Assembly (NCBI RefSeq): GCF_018390645.1
Contig: NZ_JAHBGC010000005.1
Span: forward strand, 62,001 to 126,000
From: Ancylobacter dichloromethanicus
GTDB taxonomy: Bacteria; Pseudomonadota; Alphaproteobacteria; Rhizobiales; Xanthobacteraceae
DNA length: 64,000 nt
Reading direction: 5' to 3'
Below the pieces are notes generated by a model. It ran no database searches, was not told the DNA's origin, and saw only the letters and a list, made by a program, of their open reading frames with translations. How positions within the stretch are numbered: position 1 is the stretch's first letter; every line of letters starts with the position of its first letter. A program made the position numbers and the translations under genes. Below are positions 24,764 through 35,628 of the stretch, piece by piece.

Positions 24764-27034
24764 ATGCCCGATCTCCTGCTCGAACTGTTCTGCGAAGAAA
24801 TTCCCGCCCGCATGCAGGCCGGTGCGGCGGAAAGCCTGCGCAAGCTGGTCACCGACGCGCTGGTCGAGCGCGGCCTCGTCTATGAGGGCGCCAAGGCGTT
24901 CGTCACCCCGCGCCGGCTGGCGCTGGCCGTGCACGGCCTGCCGGCCCAGCAGCCGGACACCCATGAGGAGCGCAAGGGCCCGCGCGTCGGCGCCCCGCAA
25001 CCGGCGATCGACGGCTTCCTCAAGGCCGCCGGGCTTGCCTCCATCGACCAGGCCAGCATCGAGAGCGACCCGAAGAAGGGCGAGTTCTATGTCGCGCGCC
25101 TGCACAAGCATGGCCGCGCCACGCCTGATGTGATCGCCGAGATCGTGCCGGCGGTGATCCGCGCCTTCCCCTGGCCGAAGTCGATGCGCTGGGGCAAGGG
25201 GTCGTCCAGCCCCACCACGCTGCGCTGGGTGCGCCCGCTGCAATCCATTCTCTGCACCTTCGGCCCCGAGACCGAGGAGCCGGAAGTGGTGCCGTTCGAG
25301 GTCGACGGCCTCCGCTCGGGCGACACCACGCGCGGCCACCGCTTCCTCTCCGAAGGCACCATCCGCGTGCGCCGGCTGGAGGACTGGATGGCTAAGCTCG
25401 AGGCCGCCTTCGTGGTGGTCGACCGGGAGCGCCGCAAGGACATCATCCTCGCCGACGCCAAGGACCTCGCCCTCGCGCAGGGGCTGGAGCTGGTCGAGGA
25501 TGCCGGCCTGTTGGAGGAGATCGCCGGGCTGGTGGAATGGCCGGTGGCGCTGATGGGGTCGTTCGACCCCGCCTTTCTCGACGTGCCGGACGAGGTGATC
25601 CGCGCCACCATCCGCGCCAACCAGAAGTGCTTCGTCTTGAGGAACCCCGCCACCGGGCGCCTCGCCAACCGCTTCATTCTGGTGTCGAACCTTGTCGCCA
25701 GCGATGGCGGAGCGGCGATCATCGCCGGCAATGAGCGCGTCATCCGCGCCCGGCTGTCGGACGCCAAGTTCTTCTGGGAGACCGACCAGAAGACCAACGC
25801 CACCGTGCCGCTGGCGGAGCGGCTGGAACGGTTCGGCAACGTCACCTTCCACGAAAAACTCGGCTCGCAACTTGAGCGCATCAGGCGCATCGCCGCGCTG
25901 GCGCGCGAACTCGCGCCCGTGGTCGGCGCCGATCCGGACCTTGCCGAACAGGCGGCGCTCTACGCCAAGAGCGATCTGCGCACCGAAGTCGTCGGTGAAT
26001 TCCCCGAAGTGCAGGGGCTGATGGGCAAATACTACGCCCGGCTGGAAGGCCTGCCCGAGGAAATCGCGGCGGCGGCGGAAGAGCACTACAAGCCGCAGGG
26101 CCCGACCGACTTTGTCCCCACCGCGCCAGTCTCCGTTGCCGTGGCGCTGGCCGACAAGCTCGACACGCTGGTCGGCTTCTGGGCCATCGACGAGAAGCCG
26201 ACCGGCTCCAAGGACCCCTACGCCCTGCGCCGTGCGGCGCTCGGTGTGGTGCGGATCGTGCTGGAGAACGGGCTGACCGTGAAGCTGGCGCCAGTTCTCT
26301 TGAATATTTTTGGAAGGATAATTCTGGAAATTCGCGAGAGCATCTACTCTGATCGTGCTGTGAAGGTGCCACCACAAGTAGTTTCTGAGTTGGAAGCTAT
26401 CTGGATTGACGGCTCTGAGCTATCGAGAAAGGAAACGTTCTTCTTCGAGGCGTTTAGAAGGCTCATCGTCGAAAATCCTGCATTTTTCCCAAGTGTCGTT
26501 GCCATCCGCGACGACCTCCTCTCCTTCTTCGCCGACCGCCTGAAGGTGCATCTTCGCGAAGCTGGTGCCCGCCACGATCTCGTCGACGCCGTCTTCGCCC
26601 TTCCCGGCCAGGACGACCTCCTCCTCGTGGTGAAGCGGGTCGAGGCGCTGGGGCGGTTCCTTTCCACCGAGGACGGCCGGAACCTGCTCGCCGGCACCAA
26701 GCGCGCGGCGAATATTCTGCGCATCGAGGAGAAGAAGGACGGCGTCACCTATGAGGGCGGCGTCGATGTGGTGCTGCTGCACGAGCCGGAGGAACGGGCG
26801 CTGGCCGAGGCTATCGCCGCGCTCGGCCCGCGGATCGAGGCGGCGCTGGGGGCCGAGGATTTCGAGGCCGCCATGGCGCTGCTCGCCGGGCTGCGCGCCC
26901 CGGTCGACGCCTTCTTCGAGAAGGTGACGGTGAACGCGGAGGACGCCCGGTTGCGCGAAAATCGCCTGCGCCTGCTCGCCGACATCCGCGCCGCCACCCG
27001 CTCCATCGCCGATTTCGACCGCATCGAGGGGTAG
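24764..27034 (+). CDS. glyS: Glycyl-tRNA synthetase beta subunit (with low-GC in-frame insert)
   Basis: 756-residue beta subunit that supports tRNA-Gly binding in GlyRS. Standard motifs: [20 protein letters not shown] at the start, [77 protein letters not shown], and the C-terminal [20 protein letters not shown] and [12 protein letters not shown]. The protein looks longer than alphaproteobacterial relatives I know (about 690-700, from memory). The extra length coincides with residues about 510-580, which are encoded by DNA of clearly lower GC and unusual codons. The frame stays open, so the gene is probably functional. Confidence 0.95.
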   Translation: MPDLLLELFCEEIPARMQAGAAESLRKLVTDALVERGLVYEGAKAFVTPRRLALAVHGLPAQQPDTHEERKGPRVGAPQPAIDGFLKAAGLASIDQASIESDPKKGEFYVARLHKHGRATPDVIAEIVPAVIRAFPWPKSMRWGKGSSSPTTLRWVRPLQSILCTFGPETEEPEVVPFEVDGLRSGDTTRGHRFLSEGTIRVRRLEDWMAKLEAAFVVVDRERRKDIILADAKDLALAQGLELVEDAGLLEEIAGLVEWPVALMGSFDPAFLDVPDEVIRATIRANQKCFVLRNPATGRLANRFILVSNLVASDGGAAIIAGNERVIRARLSDAKFFWETDQKTNATVPLAERLERFGNVTFHEKLGSQLERIRRIAALARELAPVVGADPDLAEQAALYAKSDLRTEVVGEFPEVQGLMGKYYARLEGLPEEIAAAAEEHYKPQGPTDFVPTAPVSVAVALADKLDTLVGFWAIDEKPTGSKDPYALRRAALGVVRIVLENGLTVKLAPVLLNIFGRIILEIRESIYSDRAVKVPPQVVSELEAIWIDGSELSRKETFFFEAFRRLIVENPAFFPSVVAIRDDLLSFFADRLKVHLREAGARHDLVDAVFALPGQDDLLLVVKRVEALGRFLSTEDGRNLLAGTKRAANILRIEEKKDGVTYEGGVDVVLLHEPEERALAEAIAALGPRIEAALGAEDFEAAMALLAGLRAPVDAFFEKVTVNAEDARLRENRLRLLADIRAATRSIADFDRIEG
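26291..26500 (+). other. Low-GC in-frame patch inside glyS
   Basis: By hand count this 210-bp stretch has 94 G+C (about 45%), against 44 of 60 (73%) just upstream (26221-26280). It encodes residues about 510-579 of GlyS using codons rare elsewhere in the window (AGG, ATA, AGA, AAT, TTT, CCA, GTA). The segment begins after [13 protein letters not shown] and ends before [12 protein letters not shown], so it sits between two conserved blocks. It reads without stops. I see no inverted repeats, so it is not an obvious palindromic element. Confidence 0.75.
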
Positions 27035-27094
27035 GGGGCGGACGCCTCCGGCCCGCGAATCTGTCGTCCCGCCGGCGCCGCTGCCCCACCCATT

Positions 27095-27126
27095 CCGTCA
27101 TCCCGGGCTTGACCCGGGGATCCACG
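27095..27126. repeat. Interspersed repeat, family B (GTCATCCCGGG type)
   Basis: A short inverted structure CCGTCATCCCGGGCTTG followed by ACCCGGGGATCCACG: CCCGGG occurs twice, four bases apart, and the two copies pair with each other. It lies in the 324-nt gap between glyS and the DUF3096 gene, 22 nt before a family A element. The same type of sequence is widespread in Rhizobiales intergenic DNA (from general knowledge). Confidence 0.6.
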
Positions 27127-27148
27127 ATTCCACGTCTTTTGAAGCCCC

Positions 27149-27257
27149 GTCATGCCGAGGCGGCGCCGCAGGCGCCCTCGAAGCACGCAGGGCGGTTGCC
27201 CACGCCGTGCTGACAACCATCCTTCGAGGCGCGCGGCGCGCGCACCTCAGGATGACG
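27149..27257. repeat. Interspersed palindromic repeat, family A copy 2
   Basis: Starts with a CGTCATGCCGAGG end and finishes with GCACCTCAGGATGACG (27242-27257), identical to the right end of copy 1. The internal ATCCTTCGAGGC (27219-27230) is also identical. The middle differs from copy 1. Together with the family B element it accounts for nearly the whole gap between glyS and DUF3096; I see no gene there. Confidence 0.75.
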
Positions 27258-27358
27258 TCGTTCCGCAGGGATGTGCCTCGCCGCGCTTGCGCCGGGACGG
27301 GGCGGGAACCATCCTGCCCCGCGGCGGCTTGTGCCGCTGCCACCCAGCGGAGCGTTCC

Positions 27359-27535
27359 ATGGACATCAATATCGTCGCCATCCAGCCGATCGTCGCGCTC
27401 ATTGCCGGCATCCTCATCCTCGTGATGCCGCGCCTGCTGAACTTCATCGTCGCGATCTATCTCATCTTCATCGGCATTGTGGGCCTGCTCGGCCCGGGCG
27501 GGGTCGAGAATATCGGCCAGCGCCTCGGCCTGTAG
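27359..27535 (+). CDS. DUF3096 small membrane protein
   Basis: 58-residue protein MDINIVAIQPIVALIAGILI and onward, with two hydrophobic helices separated by the short basic MPRLLN turn, and a C-terminal GPGGVENIGQRLGL. This matches the DUF3096 family, whose function is unknown. The ATG is at 27359 with GGAG seven nt before it; longer open frames upstream are repeat-derived. It stands alone, flanked by repeat elements and a convergent DoxX gene. Confidence 0.8.
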   Translation: MDINIVAIQPIVALIAGILILVMPRLLNFIVAIYLIFIGIVGLLGPGGVENIGQRLGL

Positions 27536-27604
27536 GGCGGCCATCCCGGCGCCATGCCCGGCACTCCCCCGGGCATGGCCTGACGGAACGGATCGGGGCG
27601 GGTG

Positions 27605-28003
27605 TCAGGCCCGCTCACCGCCGCGCAGCGCGTCGACGCTCCACGGGCCGGGGCCGGCGAAGGTCAGGTAGAGGAACACGAAGCAGTACAGCGCCGCGAG
27701 TTCGCCGCCATTGACCAGCGGGAAGAAGTTCTGCGGCGCGTGCACCATGAAATAGGCCACCGCCGTCATGCCCGAGAGAATGAAGGCGACCGGGCGCGAG
27801 AACAGCCCGACCAGCAGCAGCGCGCCGCCGACCAGTTCGATGATGCCGGCGATGCCGGGCGGGGAGGTGAGGTCGACGCCGGTCATCTGAGTGGCCGGGA
27901 AGCCGAGTACCTTGGTAGTGCCATGCTGCAGCAGCAGCAGTGCGGAGGCGATCCGCAACAGGCTGAGAATGTGGGGGGCCAGTCGCGTCAAAGTGGCAAT
28001 CAT
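27605..28003 (-). CDS. DoxX family membrane protein
   Basis: 132-residue protein with four hydrophobic helices, typical of DoxX/SURF4-like small membrane proteins. Landmarks are LLRIASALLLLQHGTTKVLG, IIELVGGALLLVGLFSRPVA and AYFMVHAPQNFFPLVNGGEL near the C terminus. Members have been linked to redox balance or quinone-linked oxidation, but the role here is not known. Transcribed away from ppdK; a 295-nt region with a palindrome separates the two starts. Confidence 0.87.
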   Translation of the reverse strand: MIATLTRLAPHILSLLRIASALLLLQHGTTKVLGFPATQMTGVDLTSPPGIAGIIELVGGALLLVGLFSRPVAFILSGMTAVAYFMVHAPQNFFPLVNGGELAALYCFVFLYLTFAGPGPWSVDALRGGERA

Positions 28004-28229
28004 CGGTGGTGCCTCTCGGGCTCAGGGGTTGCCGGCGGCTGAACCTGCCCCAAGCGCCCGGTCGCGGCAATCAGGCTGCGGTAACATCCGTTTGTCGCAT
28101 GGCACAAAGTTCATGACGCAGCTGCGAATGATGGATTGAAGGAAAGACCTCAAAACGCTAGACCAAGAGTGGGAAAAGGTGCGGGGGCCCTTGTCGACCC
28201 CCCGGCCAACCCGTTGGCGGTGCGTACAT

Positions 28230-28245
28230 TTCAGCCATGGCTGAA
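28230..28245. promoter_or_regulatory. Perfect 16-bp palindrome upstream of ppdK
   Basis: TTCAGCCATGGCTGAA equals its own reverse complement and ends 53 nt before the ppdK start, inside the only intergenic region upstream of that gene. Spacer-free palindromes of this size near a start are typical of dimeric repressor or activator sites. The protein that binds is not known, and no regulator gene is adjacent. Confidence 0.55.
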
Positions 28246-28298
28246 TTTCCATCACGGTGTCGGGGTAATCTCCAGCCCCACCCAACAGGGCTTCTGAA

Positions 28299-30977
<2,679 letters not shown>

Positions 30978-30996
30978 GGGGTTGGCGCTGATTTGC

Positions 30997-31024
30997 GTTG
31001 CGGCTGGCCGATGTCGGCCGCAAC
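30997..31024 (+). terminator. Hairpin after ppdK
   Basis: An 8-bp stem (GTTGCGGC at 30997-31004 with GCCGCAAC at 31017-31024) and a 12-nt loop that can fold further. It lies 19 nt beyond the ppdK stop and just before the MerR-type promoter. No T-run follows, so it may be a weak terminator or a 3'-end stabiliser. Confidence 0.5.
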
Positions 31025-31052
31025 AGAAACGCTTCCGGGTCGATCTCCCGTC

Positions 31053-31083
31053 TTGACTTAGAGCGCGCTCGAACCCCTAGCCT
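31053..31083 (+). promoter_or_regulatory. MerR-type promoter with 19-bp spacer and dyad
   Basis: TTGACT (31053-31058), a 19-bp spacer and TAGCCT (31078-31083), with the 10-bp palindrome GAGCGCGCTC (31061-31070) inside the spacer. A long 19-bp spacer carrying a dyad is the hallmark of promoters twisted into shape by MerR activators. It lies 28 nt before the merR start, so the merR-CMD pair is probably autoregulated. Confidence 0.7.
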
Positions 31084-31111
31084 CGTCTGCGTCGTGGCGA
31101 AAAGGGCGATC

Positions 31112-31540
31112 ATGAAGATCGGGGAGCTGGCCAGGCAGTCGGGATTGTCGGTCCATACCATCCGCTATTACGAGCGGATCGGGCTGCTGCCCTATGCCGA
31201 CCGGAACCGTTCGAGCCAGCGCGATTACGACGCATCGATCCTGGTCTGGATCACCTTTCTCGGCCGCCTCAAGACGGTCGGAATGCCGATCCGGGACATG
31301 CTGCGCTATGCGGCCTTGCGGGAACGCGGCGTCGAAACCGAAGCCGAGCGGCGCCTTCTGCTGCAACAGCACCGGGAGCGCGTGGCTCTTCATCTCGCCG
31401 AACTGCAAGACTGCCTTCTGGTCCTCGACACCAAGATCGCCGGCTATGCCGGCTCCGAGCCGAGGATGAAGGATTATGATGCACCACCACCGCAGCGAAG
31501 ACGAAAGCCGGCTGGAACGCGGACGGCGCGCCCTCGCTGA
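31112..31540 (+). CDS. MerR family transcriptional regulator
   Basis: 142-residue regulator. The N-terminal HTH is canonical: MKIGELARQSGLSVHTIRYY, then ERIGLLPYADRN. It is followed by a wing region (RDYDASILVWITFLGRLKTV) and a helical dimerisation arm (residues about 80-120). No Cys cluster for metal sensing is seen in the C-terminal part, so a redox or small-molecule effector is more likely than a heavy metal. The ATG at 31112 is used; an open frame upstream overlaps the promoter. Its 3' end overlaps the CMD gene by 65 nt, suggesting one transcript and a direct target relation. Confidence 0.88.
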   Translation: MKIGELARQSGLSVHTIRYYERIGLLPYADRNRSSQRDYDASILVWITFLGRLKTVGMPIRDMLRYAALRERGVETEAERRLLLQQHRERVALHLAELQDCLLVLDTKIAGYAGSEPRMKDYDAPPPQRRRKPAGTRTARPR

Positions 31541-31889
31541 GATCGACGGCGAGGCCGGCGAGAAGGTCGTCGCCGCGCTCGCGGACATCGCTCCCGATTT
31601 CGCGGCCTATGTCATCGAGTTCCCATTCGGGGACATTTACTGCCGGCCTGGCCTCGATCTGCGCGCGCGGGAGATCGCGACTATCGCCGCACTGACAGCG
31701 ATGGGCAACGCCGTACCACAGCTGAAGGTGCATATCGCGGCCGGGCTGAATGTCGGCCTGTCCCGCGAGGAGATCACCGAGATCATCATGCAAATGTCGG
31801 TCTATGCGGGCTTCCCCGCCGCGCTCAACGGTCTGTTCGCCGCCAAGGAGGTGTTTGCTCAACGAAGCGCCGCAGAGGAGGTGGGATAG
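31476..31889 (+). CDS. Carboxymuconolactone decarboxylase family protein
   Basis: 137-residue AhpD/CMD-like protein. The conserved core ARGIATIAALTA-like segment reads here as LRAREIATIAALTAMG, followed by PQLKVHIAAGLNVGLSREEI, TEIIMQMSVYAGFPAALNGL and FAAKEVF, the usual helical pattern. I see no CxxC thiol pair as in AhpD, so peroxidase activity is doubtful; a gamma-carboxymuconolactone or quinone substrate is possible. The first ATG (31475-31479 area) lies inside merR with a different frame, an overlap of 65 nt. Co-regulated with merR by the 19-bp-spacer promoter. Confidence 0.85.
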   Translation: MMHHHRSEDESRLERGRRALAEIDGEAGEKVVAALADIAPDFAAYVIEFPFGDIYCRPGLDLRAREIATIAALTAMGNAVPQLKVHIAAGLNVGLSREEITEIIMQMSVYAGFPAALNGLFAAKEVFAQRSAAEEVG

Positions 31890-31967
31890 GTCGGCAAGCC
31901 CGCTGCGCGCAGCCTCTCCCGGCGGGCGGCTAAATCGCCGAGCCCGTAGGTCGCATTGGGCACCGCC

Positions 31968-32120
31968 TCACCGCCGCTTCGCGGCGGGCACCATATAGGC
32001 CATGATCCGGTTATGGTTCAGCACCGCGACCGTGTTGCCGCGCGCGTTATCGACGATGGCGGTCGGGTTCTTCTTGAGATCGGAGACACTGACGGCGATC
32101 TCGGCTTCCACGCGCTGCAT
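31968..32120 (-). CDS. Truncated Phd/YefM-type antitoxin, orphan
   Basis: Short gene of 50 residues: MQRVEAEIAVSVSDLKKNPT, AIVDNARGNTVAVLNHNRIM, AYMVPAAKRR. This is the DNA-binding N-terminal half of a Phd/YefM antitoxin (SVSDLKKNP and VAVLNHNR are family signatures), but such proteins are usually about 80 residues with a C-terminal toxin-binding tail. Here the frame ends in CGG CGG TGA after MVPAA. A good ribosome site (GGGAGG five nt upstream) supports translation. No toxin gene lies downstream; only 78 nt separate it from the convergent CMD gene. It follows mutS on the same strand. Confidence 0.75.
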   Translation of the reverse strand: MQRVEAEIAVSVSDLKKNPTAIVDNARGNTVAVLNHNRIMAYMVPAAKRR

Positions 32121-32210
32121 GGGGCCTCCCTGCAAGGGACTTTGTCAGGCCAAATTTGAAATCTGATAAGGCACCTGTTCAGGGTGGCGCGAGTTCGCCC
32201 AGCTTCACCC

Positions 32211-34997
32211 TCACCCGCCCTTCGCCGCCGCTTTCAGCCGGTACAGCGCCTCCAGCGCCTCGCGCGGGGTCATCTCGTCGGGGTCGATGCCGGCCAGAGC
32301 CGCCTTCACCGCCGCCGCCACCGGGTCCGCCTTCGCGGCGGGCGCGGCCGGAGGCGGGGCGCGGTTAAGGGCGGCGAAGAGCGGCAGGTCGTCGAGGATG
32401 CGCTGGGTGGGGGCGGCGCGGTCGGCGTCTTCCAGCTCGGTCAGCACGGCGCGGGCGCGCTCCACCACCGCGTGCGGCAGGCCGGCGAGCTTGGCCACCT
32501 GGATGCCATAGGAGCGGTCCGCCGCGCCCGGCACCACCTCGTGCAGGAAGATCACCTCGCCGTCCCACTCCTTCACCTTCACCGTCGCGTTGACGAGACG
32601 GGAAAGGCGCTGCGACAGCGCGGTGAGCTCGTGGAAATGGGTGGCGAACAGGCCGCGGCAGCGATTGGCCTCGTGCAGATGCTCCAGGCTGGCCCAGGCG
32701 ATGGACAGGCCGTCAAAGGTCGCGGTGCCGCGTCCGATCTCGTCGAGGATGACCAGCGAGCGCTCCGTCGCCTGGTTGAGGATGGCGGCGGTCTCCACCA
32801 TCTCGACCATGAAGGTGGAGCGCCCGCGCGCGAGATCGTCGGCGGCGCCGACGCGGGAGAACAGCCGGTCCACCACGCCGATGCGGGCGAGCCGCGCGGG
32901 CACGAAGGCGCCGGCCTGGGCGAGGATGGCGATCAGCGCGTTCTGCCGCAGGAAGGTCGATTTGCCCGCCATGTTGGGGCCGGTGACCAGCCAGATGCGG
33001 CCGGAGTCCCCCTTGGCGCCGTCGGGCGGCGACAGGTCGCAATCATTGGCGACGAACGGCCCGCCCGAGGCGCCGCGATCGCGCCGCAGCGCCTGCTCGA
33101 CCACGGGGTGGCGCCCGCCTTCGATGCGGAAGTCGAGCCCGTCATGCACGTCCGGGCGTACCTGCGCCTCGTCGACCGCGAGTTTCGCGAGGCTGGCGGT
33201 GACGTCGATGACCGCCAGCGCCTCGGCGCAGGCGCGGATCGCCTCGGTCTGGCCCGTCACCGCGCCGACCAACTCGTCGAACAGGCGCTGCTCCAGCGCC
33301 AGCGCCCGCTCGCCGGCGCTGGAAATCTTCGCCTCCAGCTCGGCCAATTCGGTGGAAGTGAAGCGCATCGCCCCCGCCATGGTCTGGCGGTGCAGGAAGA
33401 TGGCGTCGAAAGGCGGCTCGCGCAGCCGGTCGGCATTCTGCTGGCTCACCTCGACGAAATAGCCGAGCACAGCATTGTGCCGGATCTTGAGCGCGCGCAC
33501 GCCCGTCTCCTCGACATAGCGGCGCTCCAGCGCCGCCACCACGCGCCGGCTCTCGTCGCGCAGGGCGCGGGTGGCGTCGAGTTCCTCGGCATAGCCGGGC
33601 CGGATGAAGCCGCCGTCGCGGCGGTTGAGCGGCAGCTCGTCGTCGAGCGCGGCCGTCAGCGTCGCGGCGAGCGCGGGATCGACGCCCTTCAGCGCGGCGG
33701 CGGCGGTCACCAGTTCGTCCGGCGCCGATGCGGCGTCGATCAGGGCGGCGATCACCGTGCCCTCACCGAGTCCCCGGCCGATGGCGGCGAGGTCGCGCGG
33801 GCCGGCGCGCCCCAGCGCCACCCGGGAAAGAGCGCGGGCGAGGTCCGGGGCGCGGGCGAGCCGCTCGCGCAACTGGGTGCGCAAACCGGTCGCATCGACC
33901 AGACACTCCACCGCATCGAGCCGATCGGCCACGCGCCGAGGGTCGGTCAGCGGCGCGGCGAGGCGGCGGGCGAGCAGGCGCGCCCCGGCGGAGGTGACGG
34001 TACGGTCGACCGCCGCGCACAGGCTTCCCGCCCGCTCGCCGGTGGTGGTGCGCAGGATTTCGAGATTGGCCCGCGTCGCCGGGTCGATCACCATGGCGTC
34101 GCAGGAAGATTCGCGCTGCGGCCGGCTGAGCGGCGGGCGGGCGCCGAGCTGGGTGCGCTCGATATAGGCGACGATGGCGCCGGCGGCGGCAAGTTCGGCG
34201 CGCGCGAAGGTGCCGAAGGAATCCAGCGTCGCCACCTGGAAGAAGCCGGCGATGCGCCGCTCGGCGGTCGCCCCGTCGAAGCTCTCCTTCGGCAGCGGCG
34301 TCACCGCCGGCAGGTCGCGCCAGAGCGGGCGCAGCTCGGGGTCCTCATAGACCGCGTCGGCGACGAGAAGCTCGGCCGGCTCGATGCGGGCGAGGTCGGC
34401 GGCGAGGCGGGCGCCATCGGTCTCGGCGACACGGAACGAGCCGGTGGAGATGTCGGCGAAGGCGAGGGCGTAGAGGTAGCCGTCGCCCTCCTCGCCGGTC
34501 CCGCCCTTCACCCGGGCAAGGCTCGCCAGCACGTTCTCGCGCCTCGCGTCCAGCAGCGCGTCCTCGGTGAGCGTGCCGGGGGTGACGAGGCGGATCACGT
34601 CGCGCCTGACCACGCTCTTGGGCCCGCGCTTCTTCGCCTCGGCCGGCGGTTCCATCTGTTCGCACACGGCGACGCGGTGGCCGGCGGCGATCAGCTTGTG
34701 GAGATATTCCTCGGCCCGCTCCACCGGCACCCCGCACATCGGGATGTCCTCGCCCTGGTGCTTGCCGCGCTTGGTGAGCACAATGCCGAGCGTGCGCGCG
34801 GCGATCTCGGCGTCTTCCAGGAACAACTCGTAGAAATCGCCCATCCGGTAGAACAGCAGGCTGCCGGGATTGGCGGTCTTGATCTCGATATATTGCGCCA
34901 TCATCGGGGTGACGCGTTCGCCGTCGCCTGCCGCCTTGGGGACGGGACGTTCGGTCGCGGCCTCGCCGGGGGCGATCTTGTTCACGGGCGCATCCAT
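32211..34997 (-). CDS. mutS: DNA mismatch repair protein MutS
   Basis: 928-residue mismatch-recognition ATPase. The N-terminal mismatch-binding domain contains [20 protein letters not shown] with the Phe-x-Glu mismatch wedge. The ATPase part has Walker [17 protein letters not shown] (residues about 672-687), the [19 protein letters not shown] helix, and [18 protein letters not shown] (Walker B/signature, about residue 750), with [10 protein letters not shown] downstream. A C-terminal stretch that is Ala/Pro-rich ([20 protein letters not shown]) is followed by [16 protein letters not shown], the tetramer tail. Full length and normal. Start is the ATG giving [11 protein letters not shown]; a second start at MAQYIEIK is possible. 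Confidence 0.96.
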   Translation of the reverse strand: MDAPVNKIAPGEAATERPVPKAAGDGERVTPMMAQYIEIKTANPGSLLFYRMGDFYELFLEDAEIAARTLGIVLTKRGKHQGEDIPMCGVPVERAEEYLHKLIAAGHRVAVCEQMEPPAEAKKRGPKSVVRRDVIRLVTPGTLTEDALLDARRENVLASLARVKGGTGEEGDGYLYALAFADISTGSFRVAETDGARLAADLARIEPAELLVADAVYEDPELRPLWRDLPAVTPLPKESFDGATAERRIAGFFQVATLDSFGTFARAELAAAGAIVAYIERTQLGARPPLSRPQRESSCDAMVIDPATRANLEILRTTTGERAGSLCAAVDRTVTSAGARLLARRLAAPLTDPRRVADRLDAVECLVDATGLRTQLRERLARAPDLARALSRVALGRAGPRDLAAIGRGLGEGTVIAALIDAASAPDELVTAAAALKGVDPALAATLTAALDDELPLNRRDGGFIRPGYAEELDATRALRDESRRVVAALERRYVEETGVRALKIRHNAVLGYFVEVSQQNADRLREPPFDAIFLHRQTMAGAMRFTSTELAELEAKISSAGERALALEQRLFDELVGAVTGQTEAIRACAEALAVIDVTASLAKLAVDEAQVRPDVHDGLDFRIEGGRHPVVEQALRRDRGASGGPFVANDCDLSPPDGAKGDSGRIWLVTGPNMAGKSTFLRQNALIAILAQAGAFVPARLARIGVVDRLFSRVGAADDLARGRSTFMVEMVETAAILNQATERSLVILDEIGRGTATFDGLSIAWASLEHLHEANRCRGLFATHFHELTALSQRLSRLVNATVKVKEWDGEVIFLHEVVPGAADRSYGIQVAKLAGLPHAVVERARAVLTELEDADRAAPTQRILDDLPLFAALNRAPPPAAPAAKADPVAAAVKAALAGIDPDEMTPREALEALYRLKAAAKGG

Positions 34998-35115
34998 GGC
35001 GGGGACGCTGGCAGAGGCGGGGGCCGCGTTTCAAGCGTCACGGCCGGTTATCCCCTCACTGTTTCGCAGAATCGTGCTTTCCATCGCCCGGATGGTCGAT
35101 CCGGCGGACAGAGCT

Positions 35116-35619
35116 TCACAGCGCGATGCCCCGCAAAGCTTCCGGGTCCATCAGCCCCATCAGCCGGCCGGCGGCGGCGCGGGCGAAGCGCAGGGTCAGC
35201 GCCTTGCGGGTGGCGCCCGCCATCGGGTGGCGCGGCGCCTCGCGCACCAGCCCGGCGCCGAACGGATCGGCGACGAGGATGCCGGCATCCTCGGGCAATA
35301 TGTCCAGCGGGAAATCCGGGCCGACGGCGAAGAACAGCCGGTCGCAATGCAGCCGGTATTCGCTCCATTTGCGGTCGGTGCGGAAATCGGCGACCGACGA
35401 TTTGATCTCGACCACCCACACCTCGCCGCGCGTATCGAGGGCGGCGATGTCGGCCCGCCGGCCGGAGGCGAGGCAGAATTCCGGCACGCCGACGAGGCCG
35501 CGTGCCGCCAGATAGCGCAGCGCCCCGCGCTGGATGCCGCGGGCGGTCTCGGACTGGCGCCCGTCCAGGGGCACGACGACGTCGGGCGGGACGAAGCCGG
35601 AATAGGCGGTGTCGCTCAT
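35116..35619 (-). CDS. mmcB: MmcB family DNA repair protein
   Basis: 167-residue nuclease-like protein of the MmcB group, DNA repair proteins upregulated by DNA damage in Caulobacter (established for the family there). A PD-(D/E)xK-like core is visible: GRRADIAALDTRGEVWVVEI followed by KSS, giving D-x(n)-E-x-K around residues 55-75. The rest (SDTAYSGFVPPDVVVPLDGR at the N terminus, EAPRHPMAGATRKALTLRFA near the C terminus) matches the family. It lies just 9 nt before the MATE gene, on the same strand as mutS. The nuclease action is inferred from the motif only. Confidence 0.9.
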   Translation of the reverse strand: MSDTAYSGFVPPDVVVPLDGRQSETARGIQRGALRYLAARGLVGVPEFCLASGRRADIAALDTRGEVWVVEIKSSVADFRTDRKWSEYRLHCDRLFFAVGPDFPLDILPEDAGILVADPFGAGLVREAPRHPMAGATRKALTLRFARAAAGRLMGLMDPEALRGIAL

Positions 35620-35628
35620 CCCCGTACT

